A stretch of 64,000 bases of DNA from a virus (IMGVR_UViG_3300020183_000023:1-64000), one strand, 5' to 3'; positions 39,022 through 47,261 are shown, counted from the stretch's first letter. A program made the numbers and translations. Notes: generated by a model from the letters alone, not told the origin.

Positions 39022-39945
39022 ATGGCAATTGATTTAAATAGAATGACATTTGGCGCTGAACTAGAACTTGGCGATGTTGATACAAAAATTATTTTACCGC
39101 CAGGAAATAAATGGTGCGATAAAGATGGATCTATTTGTAATTCCAACGGAACCGCAAATGATCCAAAAAAAATCTTCAATCGATATGGTGGCGAAATTCA
39201 AATGAAACCAGAAAATTCGCCAGAAGAACTTTTGCATGCAACCAAAGATATCTATTCTTTGTTTTCTAAAAAACATTTCAATTATACCACTAATTTACAT
39301 GTTCATATTAGGGTTCCTGGTCTAAAAGAAGACTTAGATGCATTGAAGAAAATTACAGAATATTTACGCAAATATGATGAAGAAATTTATGAACTTATAG
39401 ACCCAAATCCATTTCCAGAACGACAATTAAAATTTTCTAATCCAGACTTTTACAACGGAGCAGTCTCTAGGTGGCGAAGAAGAAATAAATCGCATCGCTA
39501 CCGCGTTTCAGAAAAAGTATATAAATTAATGATGAATGCTAAAACTCCTCAAGAATTTTACGAAGCCCATGCGCCTAAAAATAGGTTTGGACAGCCCATG
39601 TGGCATGTAGTTGTCAGGGCCGGTGTAAATTTAAAGCAGGTGTTTGAAGACACCGAGACTATTGAATTTAGACATTTCACTATGTCTCCAGATATGAATA
39701 AAATGCTTTCGGCCTATAAATGGCCAAAATTATTAATGGAAGCTATTTTTATTACTGGAGATGCGCCAAAACAAATACTAAAGAAAAATCCAGAATTAGA
39801 ATTTCAAAAATTTCATGATTATGATCACAATTTAGATAAAATTTTCAAAAAAACAAATGTTTATCACAATAAACGATCTGTTGTTAGAGAAAATTATAAA
39901 ACTTTGATTGAAGAAGGACTTATTGATGAGCAATCACTCTACTAA
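39022..39945 (+). CDS. Amidoligase-family (COOH-NH2 ligase) enzyme
   Basis: 307 residues resembling the putative amidoligase family, relatives of glutamine synthetase and gamma-glutamylcysteine ligase. Features seen are TFGAELEL (9-16, first metal-binding acidic strand), GGEIQMKPENSPEELL, TNLHVHIRVPG (~90-100) and TIEFRHFTMSP (~215-225), the typical order E-x-E, N-x-H-x-H, E-x-R. The family is thought to use ATP to form amide bonds on peptides or small molecules. TGGAG precedes the ATG. The 3' end overlaps a phosphatase-like gene by 20 bases. The substrate is unknown. Confidence 0.7.
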   Translation: MAIDLNRMTFGAELELGDVDTKIILPPGNKWCDKDGSICNSNGTANDPKKIFNRYGGEIQMKPENSPEELLHATKDIYSLFSKKHFNYTTNLHVHIRVPGLKEDLDALKKITEYLRKYDEEIYELIDPNPFPERQLKFSNPDFYNGAVSRWRRRNKSHRYRVSEKVYKLMMNAKTPQEFYEAHAPKNRFGQPMWHVVVRAGVNLKQVFEDTETIEFRHFTMSPDMNKMLSAYKWPKLLMEAIFITGDAPKQILKKNPELEFQKFHDYDHNLDKIFKKTNVYHNKRSVVRENYKTLIEEGLIDEQSLY

Positions 39946-40414
39946 TTCTTGGTCTAGAGCAAAAAAAATATTGTTTATTTGCACAGGCAATAAATTTAGA
40001 AGCCCATCTGCAGAACATATTTTAAAAACATTATCGCCGAATCTAGAGGTAAAATCAGCTGGAACTTCAGCTAATTCTGCCAATAATCATCTGATCGCTA
40101 AAAAAATGCGTCGTTGTTTGATTGAAATAGGCTATGAAGAGCCATCAATTAAATCGCAACACGTTTCTAAAGAATTACTAGAATGGGCCGATCTTGTGTT
40201 TTATATGGCGCCAACTCACATAAAATATTTAACAGAAAACTACCCAGAATTTGCCATTAAATATCATGGTTTGTATACATTTGATAAAAGCAATGGCTTT
40301 GAATTAAATAGAATCGAAGATCCTGCATTTATCAAAAATCATTCAGATGTTTTGCAAGTTACTAAATTAATTGAATTATGTGTAAAACGTGCAAAAGAAG
40401 TTTTAAACTTCTGA
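39926..40414 (+). CDS. Low-molecular-weight protein phosphatase-like protein
   Basis: 162 residues from ATG 39926, chosen because GAAGGA lies in front; a longer reading would start further inside the amidoligase gene. The signature CTGNKFRS at residues 19-26 is the C-x5-R phosphate loop of the LMW tyrosine phosphatase/arsenate reductase fold, and IEDPAF near residue 133 supplies the expected Asp-Pro. VKSAGTSA and the helical body also fit. It could dephosphorylate a protein or a phosphorylated intermediate. Overlap with the amidoligase implies coupled synthesis. It converges with a minus-strand ORF and overlaps it by 12 bases. Confidence 0.75.
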   Translation: MSNHSTNSWSRAKKILFICTGNKFRSPSAEHILKTLSPNLEVKSAGTSANSANNHLIAKKMRRCLIEIGYEEPSIKSQHVSKELLEWADLVFYMAPTHIKYLTENYPEFAIKYHGLYTFDKSNGFELNRIEDPAFIKNHSDVLQVTKLIELCVKRAKEVLNF

Positions 40415-40525
40415 CCCAGAAATTTTATTCTTTTGTCGGGCGCCAGTTGGAATACTCATTCCAGGTGGCGTTGGAATTTTTGGCATTTCTATTTTTAATT
40501 TAGGTATTTTTGATTGTTTAGACAT
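40403..40525 (-). CDS. Possible 40-residue basic protein downstream of deaminase
   Basis: An open frame from ATG 40525 encodes MSKQSKIPKLKIEMPKIPTP and a GSEV end. The frame stays open back to 40696, overlapping the deaminase 3' end, but has no ATG, GTG or TTG near the deaminase stop and no good ribosome site at 40525. It could be a small separate protein or an extension reached by frameshifting. Support is weak. Confidence 0.3.
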   Translation of the reverse strand: MSKQSKIPKLKIEMPKIPTPPGMSIPTGARQKNKISGSEV

Positions 40526-40589
40526 TGAAGATACTGTGCCATCTTTTAATTTATAAAGATGATCTTGAGTCTTTTCCGTTGCAGAAGAC

Positions 40590-41126
40590 TTACTTAATTT
40601 CTTGCATAGTTCTAAGATTTCTAACAGCTTCTTCAAGTTCACCTTCTGTCGCAATCCATGGCGGGACACAAACCATTTTATGTTGTATTTTACCATAATT
40701 GATTTGTTTCAAAAACGGTTTTAGCAATTCTTGTTCGTCTTGATGGCGGTTTTCTTTTAAATATGAAATATTAATAATATTTTTATCGAGCATTCTTGAC
40801 AAACAGGCCATACAGGGCTGTACACTGACTAGAAATTCGTATTGATGTCGATGAGGAAATTCATTCATTTTATCAATTAAATCAATTTCTGCATGTCGAA
40901 TCAAAAACTTTTTACTAGGATTTTTATCAATTGATATTTCGTTTTTTGCAAAATTATTTGATGCAAAAAAATTAATCAATTTATTTACACCAAAGGCAAT
41001 GACTGAATTAGTTGAATTGTCTATTGCTATTGCAACAACTTGTACAAGAGGATCGTCACTGCGTTTTTTAAGGGCTTCAAAGAGGACTTCGGTATTAACT
41101 ACTGGATAGCTTCCGTAGACAAACAT
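40590..41126 (-). CDS. Deoxycytidylate deaminase-like zinc protein
   Basis: 178 residues with the cytidine/dCMP deaminase zinc site: H78-A79-E80 in LIRHAEIDLID and C105/C108 in VQPCMACLSRML. Length and order fit phage dCMP deaminases, which turn dCMP into dUMP. In phages with hypermodified thymine, dUMP feeds hydroxymethylation to 5-hydroxymethyl-dUMP, so this gene fits the neighbouring modification genes. It overlaps the upstream P-loop kinase by 28 bases, with AAGGA before the ATG. Substrate choice (dCMP rather than another cytosine compound) is inferred. Confidence 0.75.
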   Translation of the reverse strand: MFVYGSYPVVNTEVLFEALKKRSDDPLVQVVAIAIDNSTNSVIAFGVNKLINFFASNNFAKNEISIDKNPSKKFLIRHAEIDLIDKMNEFPHRHQYEFLVSVQPCMACLSRMLDKNIINISYLKENRHQDEQELLKPFLKQINYGKIQHKMVCVPPWIATEGELEEAVRNLRTMQEIK

Positions 41127-41737
41127 TCTTTAATTCCTTGTTGTAGTTTTTCAACTACTTGTTCGGGTGTATCCTCGAAGTCCACTTTTACTAATGTGAC
41201 GGGCGCACGGCATAAATCTATAAAATACCCTACGCACATTTTTGCTCTATCTGTAAACACTTGAACATTGTTAAATGTTAAATCAGGAAGACGCTCTTCT
41301 ACAATACCAGCATTTTTACGTCTGATAGACAATCGTTCTCTGATTTTTTCTACGGTAAAGTCATAATGCACTACTACTACACGAATTTCTTCTTTATGGC
41401 GATACTCATTGACCATTTCTACCCAACGAGCAGTGGACATTACACCATCGACAATAACTGTATCCGAAAGCGCCAGGGCGTCGAAAAAAGCGGTTCTGAC
41501 AAGAGATGGCGTTGTGATTGAGTCTGTGCCAGAATTTTTATTGCCAATCAACACACAATTATCATATTTGACAATACTATATTTTTTCTCAATAACTGCG
41601 CCTCTATTAGGCATGCGCTTTTTAACAAAACGTCCTAATTGAGAAATTTCTTGCCCGTCACCTTGGCAAAAAGTATTTCTAGTTGTTGTCTTGCCAGTAG
41701 CTCCGGCACCCATTAAAAAAATAGCAACTTTAGTCAT
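41099..41737 (-). CDS. P-loop kinase, candidate 5-hydroxymethyl-dU DNA kinase
   Basis: 212 residues with a Walker A GAGATGKT at 10-17 and an Asp strand DTVIVDGVMSTARW that can act as Walker B. An Arg-rich lid follows (IRERLSIRRKNAG). It resembles small P-loop nucleotide kinases. In thymidine-hypermodifying phages a P-loop kinase phosphorylates hydroxymethyl-uracil in DNA before an amino acid is attached, and the position next to a transferase-like gene and FAD enzyme suggests this role. It could also be a deoxynucleotide kinase. AGAGGG lies before the ATG. It overlaps the genes on both sides. Confidence 0.6.
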   Translation of the reverse strand: MTKVAIFLMGAGATGKTTTRNTFCQGDGQEISQLGRFVKKRMPNRGAVIEKKYSIVKYDNCVLIGNKNSGTDSITTPSLVRTAFFDALALSDTVIVDGVMSTARWVEMVNEYRHKEEIRVVVVHYDFTVEKIRERLSIRRKNAGIVEERLPDLTFNNVQVFTDRAKMCVGYFIDLCRAPVTLVKVDFEDTPEQVVEKLQQGIKECLSTEAIQ

Positions 41738-42104
41738 GGAAGCCCTCTATAAAATCTTGATTAATCTTGTGGCATTTAATACAAACACGATTACCATTAT
41801 GCGAATAAAATTGAGTATTACAACGTAAACAATTTCGATATTTTGGAGGGCACGCATTATGCTCTTTAAAGAATTTTTCATCAGCTCTTTTAAGTTCTTC
41901 TGTTAATTCTTTATGTCGTTGCTTCCTTCGTACCGAATTTTTCTCTTTATTGTTTTTAATCTTTTGTATAACAAAATTCCAGTCTAAATTATTTTGGGCA
42001 ACATAATTTTTAACAAATGATTCTACATCATCCGTTACTGGAACTTCTAAATTAAAGGCTTTGCAAAATAATTTTAATGTTATTTTAGTTTCATTAATAA
42101 TCAT
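41730..42104 (-). CDS. Zinc-ribbon protein of unknown function
   Basis: 124 residues. The C-terminal part has two CxxC pairs (NCLRCNTQFYSHNGNRVCIKC) forming a likely zinc ribbon. The N-terminal part is helical and charged. I use ATG 42104; a GTG codon directly before it is an alternative. The stop overlaps the kinase start by 8 bases. A DNA-binding or regulatory role in the modification operon is possible but not shown. Confidence 0.55.
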   Translation of the reverse strand: MIINETKITLKLFCKAFNLEVPVTDDVESFVKNYVAQNNLDWNFVIQKIKNNKEKNSVRRKQRHKELTEELKRADEKFFKEHNACPPKYRNCLRCNTQFYSHNGNRVCIKCHKINQDFIEGFHD

Positions 42105-42113
42105 CACACGCTC

Positions 42114-42440
42114 TTATTCTAAATCTGCACCCATGTCTACAACACCTTCTTTTTGCAATAACGAAAGTGCTAGCACTCTTTTAGAATCTGCGAAGTTTTT
42201 TGTTTCATTAAATGCACTACGGAATGTCTGCAAAACTTCTTGTGCTGCTTTGTATTCTGAATTAGATTCCATTTCTTTCTTAGCCTTCAACACATGAGCG
42301 TTTTGCTCTGCAACAATTTGCTTCAATTTGTCAGGAGAATATGTTTTAACCATTTGCAATTCATCGTAAGAATAGTTTTTTACAAATGTTTTTTCAATAT
42401 CAGAAAGATGGCTGTATTTATTTGACTTGCTTTTCTTCAT
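42114..42440 (-). CDS. Small helical protein of unknown function
   Basis: 108 residues from ATG 42440, which has GTGGAGG well placed upstream; an in-frame reading starting 15 bases earlier lacks this. It is charged and helical (KLKQIVAEQNAHVLKAKKEM, ADSKRVLALSLLQKEGVVDM), starting 2 bases after the previous stop. No family is recognised. It is co-transcribed with the DNA-modification genes. Confidence 0.5.
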   Translation of the reverse strand: MKKSKSNKYSHLSDIEKTFVKNYSYDELQMVKTYSPDKLKQIVAEQNAHVLKAKKEMESNSEYKAAQEVLQTFRSAFNETKNFADSKRVLALSLLQKEGVVDMGADLE

Positions 42441-42441
42441 A

Positions 42442-43296
42442 TTAAGCCTCCACAAACAATAATTGTTTATTTTTTATATACGCGGTTTTTTCTTTTTGAG
42501 TAAAATGATGTTGCAAAAATTTATGATCAAATTGACAACTGTCAATTAAATTCCAAAAATCTTTGTCTGAAAAAATTTCTGGTTTTTTTAGGGCTAAAAA
42601 TTCATTGATATCATGGCCAATAACATAAGAACCCTTGTGCAAAATTTTTGGAACTTTACACAGGCAACTTTCTACTTGACCAATTGGCGCAGACCATTTT
42701 TTAGATAACTCCCATCCAAACTCCTCCCATTTTGTTAATATTTTTCGGTCATACTTTTGGTCAATTCCATATAAATATCTGAGTCCAAAAATTGGACCGG
42801 TGTTTTTATTTGGGTCTGAATTTTCAATTCCTAATCCATGAATACGCAAATTATTGTATCCGAGTGTTTGATCTAAAACTTCGCAGATTTTATAACAAGC
42901 CCAATCACCAAAGTACGGAATCGTTTTAAAAAGCTCTCTTCCGCTATCAAAATTATGTTCTTTTGTAACTAGCAGCGGTTTAATTTCCAACCATCTCTGA
43001 TAGGCTTTTTGAAAGTTTTCTAAACGTCGTACTTGCGGTGTTCGCCCTCGTTCCATACCAAATTTAGTAATTTTATTAAAACAGACAGTTTCTGTACTAT
43101 CAGAAACCATCCGCATGAAATGAATCATGCTTTCTATAGAATAGTAGTAGACATACATGAAAACGGCAGTCTCTGGATCAAACTTTTCATGTTGAATAAT
43201 TTTTTGTAAAAACGGATAAACAGGGTCAACATCTTTGGTTTGAATCAATGCAAGACTGGCTTTTTCAAAATCACCATAATTAAATAGCTGATGCAT
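42442..43296 (-). CDS. Candidate amino-acid:DNA transferase / aGPT-pyrophosphorylase superfamily protein
   Basis: 284 residues from ATG 43296; the open frame begins at a TTG 27 bases earlier. The body is helical with conserved-looking segments: DPVYPFLQKII, a FGMERGRTPQVRRLEN basic stretch, IPYFGDWACYKICEVLDQTL and IENSDPNKNTGPIFGLRYLY. These resemble the alpha-glutamyl/putrescinyl-thymine pyrophosphorylase superfamily of phages such as phiW-14, SP10, M6 and ViI, a DNA-glycosylase-like helical fold. Those enzymes replace a pyrophosphate or phosphate on hydroxymethyl-uracil in DNA with an amino acid or amine. The neighbours (P-loop kinase, FAD enzyme, dCMP deaminase) support this. The call is from memory of motifs. 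Confidence 0.5.
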   Translation of the reverse strand: MHQLFNYGDFEKASLALIQTKDVDPVYPFLQKIIQHEKFDPETAVFMYVYYYSIESMIHFMRMVSDSTETVCFNKITKFGMERGRTPQVRRLENFQKAYQRWLEIKPLLVTKEHNFDSGRELFKTIPYFGDWACYKICEVLDQTLGYNNLRIHGLGIENSDPNKNTGPIFGLRYLYGIDQKYDRKILTKWEEFGWELSKKWSAPIGQVESCLCKVPKILHKGSYVIGHDINEFLALKKPEIFSDKDFWNLIDSCQFDHKFLQHHFTQKEKTAYIKNKQLLFVEA

Positions 43297-44188
43297 AGAC
43301 TTGCGCCTGAATTGCGTCTGCAATTTCTTTTATATAGGAAGGTGCGTGTCGTAATCCGTTTGCAGATTTAGGCGTGATGTACATTTGATTACTTTCTTGT
43401 ATAAAGGCATATGGAAATTCGGAAACATATGCGGGACGCCAACCAACTGTAGGAGATCCCTCTGGTTGAATATCTACTTGTCCGTCTGTAACTTTTTTAA
43501 TATGAGAAATAATATTTTCCACTTTACTGCCGATTTCTAAATCTTTTTGATTTTTTTGATAAATAAAATGTGTTCCAAGGTAATAATCATCAGTCATTGG
43601 TCGAGGATACAAATATGCATTAATAAAACGACCTTCTTTAGCATTCAGACACATGCGCGGGTATTTATCAAACACTTCTCCAGAAACTTTGCATGGAACA
43701 GACCATCCCCATCTATAATCAGTGGGACGATGTTTATGGAATCCATGAGCATGGACAATTAAAGCATCTGATTGGCAATAACCAGGTCCAAATAATGAAA
43801 AGAAAAAATTTCTAGAAAAATTAACAAATTTTTGTACATTTACATGCATAGAATGTTTATTAAGAATTTTAATATTGCCAATACATTCTTCAACTTTTAG
43901 ATCTTTTGAATTATTTCCATGCGGGATACTTTTTTGTGTAAATCCATATGGTACAGATTCTGCAAATAATTGTATTGGCATAGTTTCATCGGGGGCAAAT
44001 TTTTTTATCCAAAGATTATAATTTAAATTATCAAATGAATCTCCAGATGGATAAATGCAACCAGTGCTTGCCTTCCAAGCTGATGGATGATCTTCGTCAT
44101 GCCATGTAAAATCAATTTTTCTTTCTGTTAGTTCCCATGCAAGCAGGCTGCCAATTAATCCAAAGCCTTTAATATGTACTTTAAGCAT
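43280..44188 (-). CDS. FAD-dependent amine oxidoreductase-like protein
   Basis: 302 residues. The N-terminus is a Rossmann dinucleotide site (IKGFGLIGSLLAWELTE, GxGxxG at 8-13, with acidic HDED at the end of strand 2), then ASTGCIYPSGD. The C-terminus (SPTVGWRPAYVSEFPYAFIQ, SANGLRHAPSYIKEIADAI) fits the D-amino-acid-oxidase/glycine-oxidase-like group. In M6-type phages an FAD enzyme of this kind oxidises the amino acid attached to thymine in DNA, so a similar role is likely here. Alternatively it could act on a free amino acid. It overlaps the transferase-like gene by 17 bases. Confidence 0.65.
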   Translation of the reverse strand: MLKVHIKGFGLIGSLLAWELTERKIDFTWHDEDHPSAWKASTGCIYPSGDSFDNLNYNLWIKKFAPDETMPIQLFAESVPYGFTQKSIPHGNNSKDLKVEECIGNIKILNKHSMHVNVQKFVNFSRNFFFSLFGPGYCQSDALIVHAHGFHKHRPTDYRWGWSVPCKVSGEVFDKYPRMCLNAKEGRFINAYLYPRPMTDDYYLGTHFIYQKNQKDLEIGSKVENIISHIKKVTDGQVDIQPEGSPTVGWRPAYVSEFPYAFIQESNQMYITPKSANGLRHAPSYIKEIADAIQAQVYASAI

Positions 44189-44204
44189 TTAACTATACCT
44201 GCCT

Positions 44205-44681
44205 TTAGTATGGGCCAAAAGCTCCACTTCCACGCCTGCGTGTTTGTGCAGAGTTGCGGCGTTGTTGTTCCTCCCACTCTTGCTTTAGCTCCTCCTGTGT
44301 CGCCGCTATTATCGTTGAGTCTTGACGGTTGCTCGTTGCTGTCAGGGTTCCGTTTCCCACGGGTGTTTGCGCTGGTTTAGACGGCTGTGGATTAGATAAA
44401 TTTTGATTAATTCGTTGTAGAACATCAATAACTGGATTAGAGGAAATTTTTTCTAAAAGCTCAACGACCTTTGTTGCTTTTGCTTCGGCATCAGAAACAG
44501 ATCGAACAGTTTCTGGCGTGTTATTTTCTAATAGTTGTTCTAAAACATTATTTAGATTTTTATGAATATGCTCCCATAAAAACTGTCCACTAGGCAGACC
44601 AGCTACCATTTGTTTTAATTCTGTGTTTTCTAATGCTGATTGCACATCGCCAAGTAATTTAATTTTTTCTTTCTTGTCCAT
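44205..44681 (-). CDS. Uncharacterised helical protein
   Basis: 158 residues. The N-terminal ~95 residues are helical (IHKNLNNVLEQLLENN, AEAKATKVVELLEKIS). The rest is low-complexity and ends in a basic Gly tail (AQTRRRGSGAFGPY). GAGGGATGAT precedes the ATG, which almost abuts the recombinase stop. It is co-transcribed with the recombinase. No family is recognised. Confidence 0.5.
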   Translation of the reverse strand: MDKKEKIKLLGDVQSALENTELKQMVAGLPSGQFLWEHIHKNLNNVLEQLLENNTPETVRSVSDAEAKATKVVELLEKISSNPVIDVLQRINQNLSNPQPSKPAQTPVGNGTLTATSNRQDSTIIAATQEELKQEWEEQQRRNSAQTRRRGSGAFGPY

Positions 44682-44682
44682 A

Positions 44683-45771
44683 TCATCCCTCGTAAATATC
44701 GGCGTTCATTGCAATTCCCATGTTTTTAGAAATAAAAACTTCTTGTTTAATCTTTGCGTAAAGATTTTCATCCATTTTTACTAAATCAACAAATTTTGAC
44801 ATGTTTCCGGCCTTAATACCAAGTTCTTCTGGACCAAAGTAAATAGTATTGCCAGTTTCTTTTTTATGAAGAACGCCAAGATTAAGCGCAAGTTCTACCA
44901 GTTCTTCATCTTGATTAGCTAATTCGCCAGATTCCATATTGAGCCAAAACTCTGCAGCTTTGCCTTCAACAGTCAATCGTGTTTTATTAACTTTGCAACG
45001 TACTTTAGAACCAACAGCAATATTCTTACCTTGGCTATCTTTTGATTCAGATACAAGCTTGTCCTTCATGCCGGTAGCTTTTTCAAGGAAAATAATTGTA
45101 GAACAGAGATGTTTAAGTCTTTGTCCACCCGTAAGTACCCATGGATAATATTTAGCCATTCGCGTATCAAGGTTTGCCATTGCATGGTTAGTTAAAATAA
45201 CTAATACTTCACATTCATTAGCAATACGATTTAGCACGTTTAGAGCAGGATTAATGCTCTTAGAAATACCGCCATAACCATTTGCAGCACCACTAACATC
45301 GCCCTCTTCCATTGCACCTTGCTCGCCTAATGCAGTTAATGCCTTAACCGAATCAAGAATAATTGCACAACAATCTTTGTTCTTTTTAATTTCTTCTTCC
45401 ATTTTGGCTAGTGGTTTAATTGCGCCTTCAAATGTATTGGATTGAATAACAACAAGACGATCTAGATCAACACCCAAACTGCCCGCACGTTCAGGATTAA
45501 ATGCATACTCTGTGTCGATAAAAATACCGTACTTATTTGGATTAGCTTTTTGTTCTTGAGCAAGTAGTTTTAGAGCCATTAGGCTTTTACCAGAACCAGG
45601 CGAACCCCAAAGCATAACTAGTTCTCCAACTGGAATACCGCCGCCAACTGCCCAATCAAAAGATACAGAGCCTGTTGTACGAATATGTTTTTCTTTATTT
45701 TTAAATTCTTTTGCTACGGCAACTCGTTCCATTTTCAACATTGACGACAAATAACTTGGAAGCTTAGACAT
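44683..45771 (-). CDS. uvsX: UvsX/RecA-type strand-exchange recombinase
   Basis: 362 residues. It has GGGIPVGELVMLWGSPGSGK with Walker A GSPGSGKS at 56-63, IFIDTEYAFNPERAGSLGVD, Walker B CAIILDSVKAL (~135-145) and the DNA-binding loop region GDVSGAANGYGGISKSINPA, followed by LVILTNHAMANLDT and VLTGGQRLKHLCSTIIFLEK. This is the RecA core as in phage UvsX and RecA proteins. It should promote strand exchange for recombination-dependent replication and repair together with the gp32-like protein and gp46/47 nuclease in the same operon. GAGGTG precedes the ATG. Confidence 0.93.
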   Translation of the reverse strand: MSKLPSYLSSMLKMERVAVAKEFKNKEKHIRTTGSVSFDWAVGGGIPVGELVMLWGSPGSGKSLMALKLLAQEQKANPNKYGIFIDTEYAFNPERAGSLGVDLDRLVVIQSNTFEGAIKPLAKMEEEIKKNKDCCAIILDSVKALTALGEQGAMEEGDVSGAANGYGGISKSINPALNVLNRIANECEVLVILTNHAMANLDTRMAKYYPWVLTGGQRLKHLCSTIIFLEKATGMKDKLVSESKDSQGKNIAVGSKVRCKVNKTRLTVEGKAAEFWLNMESGELANQDEELVELALNLGVLHKKETGNTIYFGPEELGIKAGNMSKFVDLVKMDENLYAKIKQEVFISKNMGIAMNADIYEG

Positions 45772-45779
45772 TGTTCACC

Positions 45780-46250
45780 TCATGCACGGATATTTAAATT
45801 GTTAAAATTTGTACGGCCATAAATATTTTTCTTAACATCATCGATAGAAATTGATAGCACTGATCTTACTGAAGATAAATAAGAATATACACTTTCCCAA
45901 TAAGCTTCATCTTCGGCTACGATTTGATATTCTGGCTGTAAAGAAATAAATGCTTGCTTATCTTTTTCTGTTGGTTTTTGCATGTTTTTTTCTGATGCCC
46001 ATTCAGGAAATTTTTCAATTCTTAAAACTGATTCGACGCGTTCTTTTTCTATTTTTGATTTTGATAAAGAATATTGCGCCTTAGTCATTAATTCAGAAAT
46101 TGTTAGCAGTCCATCTCGCATAGATTGCAAAAACACAGGAGCGTCGTGTTCTGTCACATGAACAGACTGTTTGCTTTTAGCGATAAAGGGGGCAAGTTGG
46201 CTGGCAATCATATTCATTTGATCACGTTTGGAAACTATATCTGTACTCAT
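45780..46250 (-). CDS. Uncharacterised helical protein between SSB and recombinase
   Basis: 156 residues from ATG 46250, which has GGGGGT in front; an in-frame start 42 bases earlier would lie closer to the terminator and lacks such a site. It is helical and charged (TISELMTKAQYSLSKSKIEK, SSVRSVLSISIDDVKKNIY). Its place directly before the recombinase recalls the UvsY-type mediator of T4, which is of similar size, but no clear sequence match is seen. Confidence 0.45.
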   Translation of the reverse strand: MSTDIVSKRDQMNMIASQLAPFIAKSKQSVHVTEHDAPVFLQSMRDGLLTISELMTKAQYSLSKSKIEKERVESVLRIEKFPEWASEKNMQKPTEKDKQAFISLQPEYQIVAEDEAYWESVYSYLSSVRSVLSISIDDVKKNIYGRTNFNNLNIRA

Positions 46251-46291
46251 TTTTACCCCCATAAAAATCCAAATTTTGGGAATTTTTGCCA

Positions 46292-46326
46292 CTAAAAAAA
46301 TAAACCGACCACAAAATATGGTCGGT
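46292..46326 (-). terminator. Rho-independent terminator after ssDNA-binding protein gene
   Basis: On the minus strand ACCGACCA-TATTTTG-TGGTCGGT (8-bp perfect stem, 46304-46326) is followed by TTTATTTTTTT. It lies 24 bases past the stop of the ssDNA-binding gene. Partial read-through would let the recombinase and modification genes be made at lower levels. Confidence 0.9.
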
Positions 46327-46349
46327 CAAATTAAAATTAATGAGTACTG

Positions 46350-47261
46350 TTAGAACGGATTCCAATTCTCTTCATCAGAGCCAGAAAAATCTGCTTGATG
46401 TTGGCTTGGTGTTTCTACAGCCTGTTCGCCACCCGCACCTTGCTTTTTAAGCAATCTTGAAGGAAGTTCTGTGCCTTCTGAAGCAACAAATGCAGCGACT
46501 TCATCTTCACTCCAAAGCCGAGAAGCAATCATTTGGGTTAGATCGATCATCTTTTCTGGATCTTTTAGGCGTTCTTTAACGGAGTTAGAAAGCGGTTGTT
46601 CATAAAGCATTTCTGTTTTTTGGCGACCAACCATTTTAGATTCTACACACAAATCGGCAAAATATCTTGTGTCAAGTTTTTCGCCAGTTTTGTTGAGAAC
46701 AAGCCAGCCAGTTGGTTCTGCTGGGTTATAGACTTGCGCGTTATAGTCTTTAAACTTATGCACTGCGCCAGGAATTTTCTTGCTAGCATCGCCAAAAATA
46801 GCTTTGATTAGAGAAGTTTTTGCATCAAGAACAGAAACTTTATCATCACCACGCAATACAACAAGAGCTGCAAATCTGCGTTTTTGCTCAAAAGCTTTAG
46901 CTAGCGTGGCGTGGTTTAGATATTTTTCATGCATTTTATGGCCAGAAGCCTTGGCACCAGTTTGCTCTAGTTTAGCTGCTTCGTCTCGATGTTTCCAGTG
47001 AGCATCGCAAATTGCACAAGACTTTCCTACAGAGCGAGCGCACGGGATGCGCATGTATTCGCCGTTCAGAGTATATTCATGAAAATGATTCTCTACATAC
47101 GGGCGAGGTTTTGCTACATGTTGATTAACAACAACTCTTAGCGTAAGAGGCCATGTAGTATTTTTTGCACCACCAACATAATTTACTTTCTCGCGCTGTT
47201 CTTTTTGTTTTCCAACAGAAAAGTCTTCATTTTCCAACATTGTATAATCAAAATTTTCCAT
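46350..47261 (-). CDS. gp32-like single-stranded DNA-binding protein
   Basis: 303 residues. The zinc site reads H61-x12-C74-x7-C82-x2-C85, close to the H-x12-C-x9-C-x2-C of T4 gp32. Around it are the OB-fold strands (WPLTLRVVVNQHVAKPRPYV, RRFAALVVLRGDDKVSVLDA). The C-terminus is an acidic tail ending in GSDEENWNPF, used by such proteins to recruit partners. It should coat ssDNA for replication and recombination. AAAGGAG lies before the ATG and a strong terminator follows, fitting a highly expressed protein. Confidence 0.88.
   Translation of the reverse strand: MENFDYTMLENEDFSVGKQKEQREKVNYVGGAKNTTWPLTLRVVVNQHVAKPRPYVENHFHEYTLNGEYMRIPCARSVGKSCAICDAHWKHRDEAAKLEQTGAKASGHKMHEKYLNHATLAKAFEQKRRFAALVVLRGDDKVSVLDAKTSLIKAIFGDASKKIPGAVHKFKDYNAQVYNPAEPTGWLVLNKTGEKLDTRYFADLCVESKMVGRQKTEMLYEQPLSNSVKERLKDPEKMIDLTQMIASRLWSEDEVAAFVASEGTELPSRLLKKQGAGGEQAVETPSQHQADFSGSDEENWNPF

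Noticed and set aside
44205-44380. Plus-strand ORF (PPTLALAPPVSPLL...) near 44174-44380
   Set aside because: Antisense of the basic tail of the minus-strand gene; no ribosome site.
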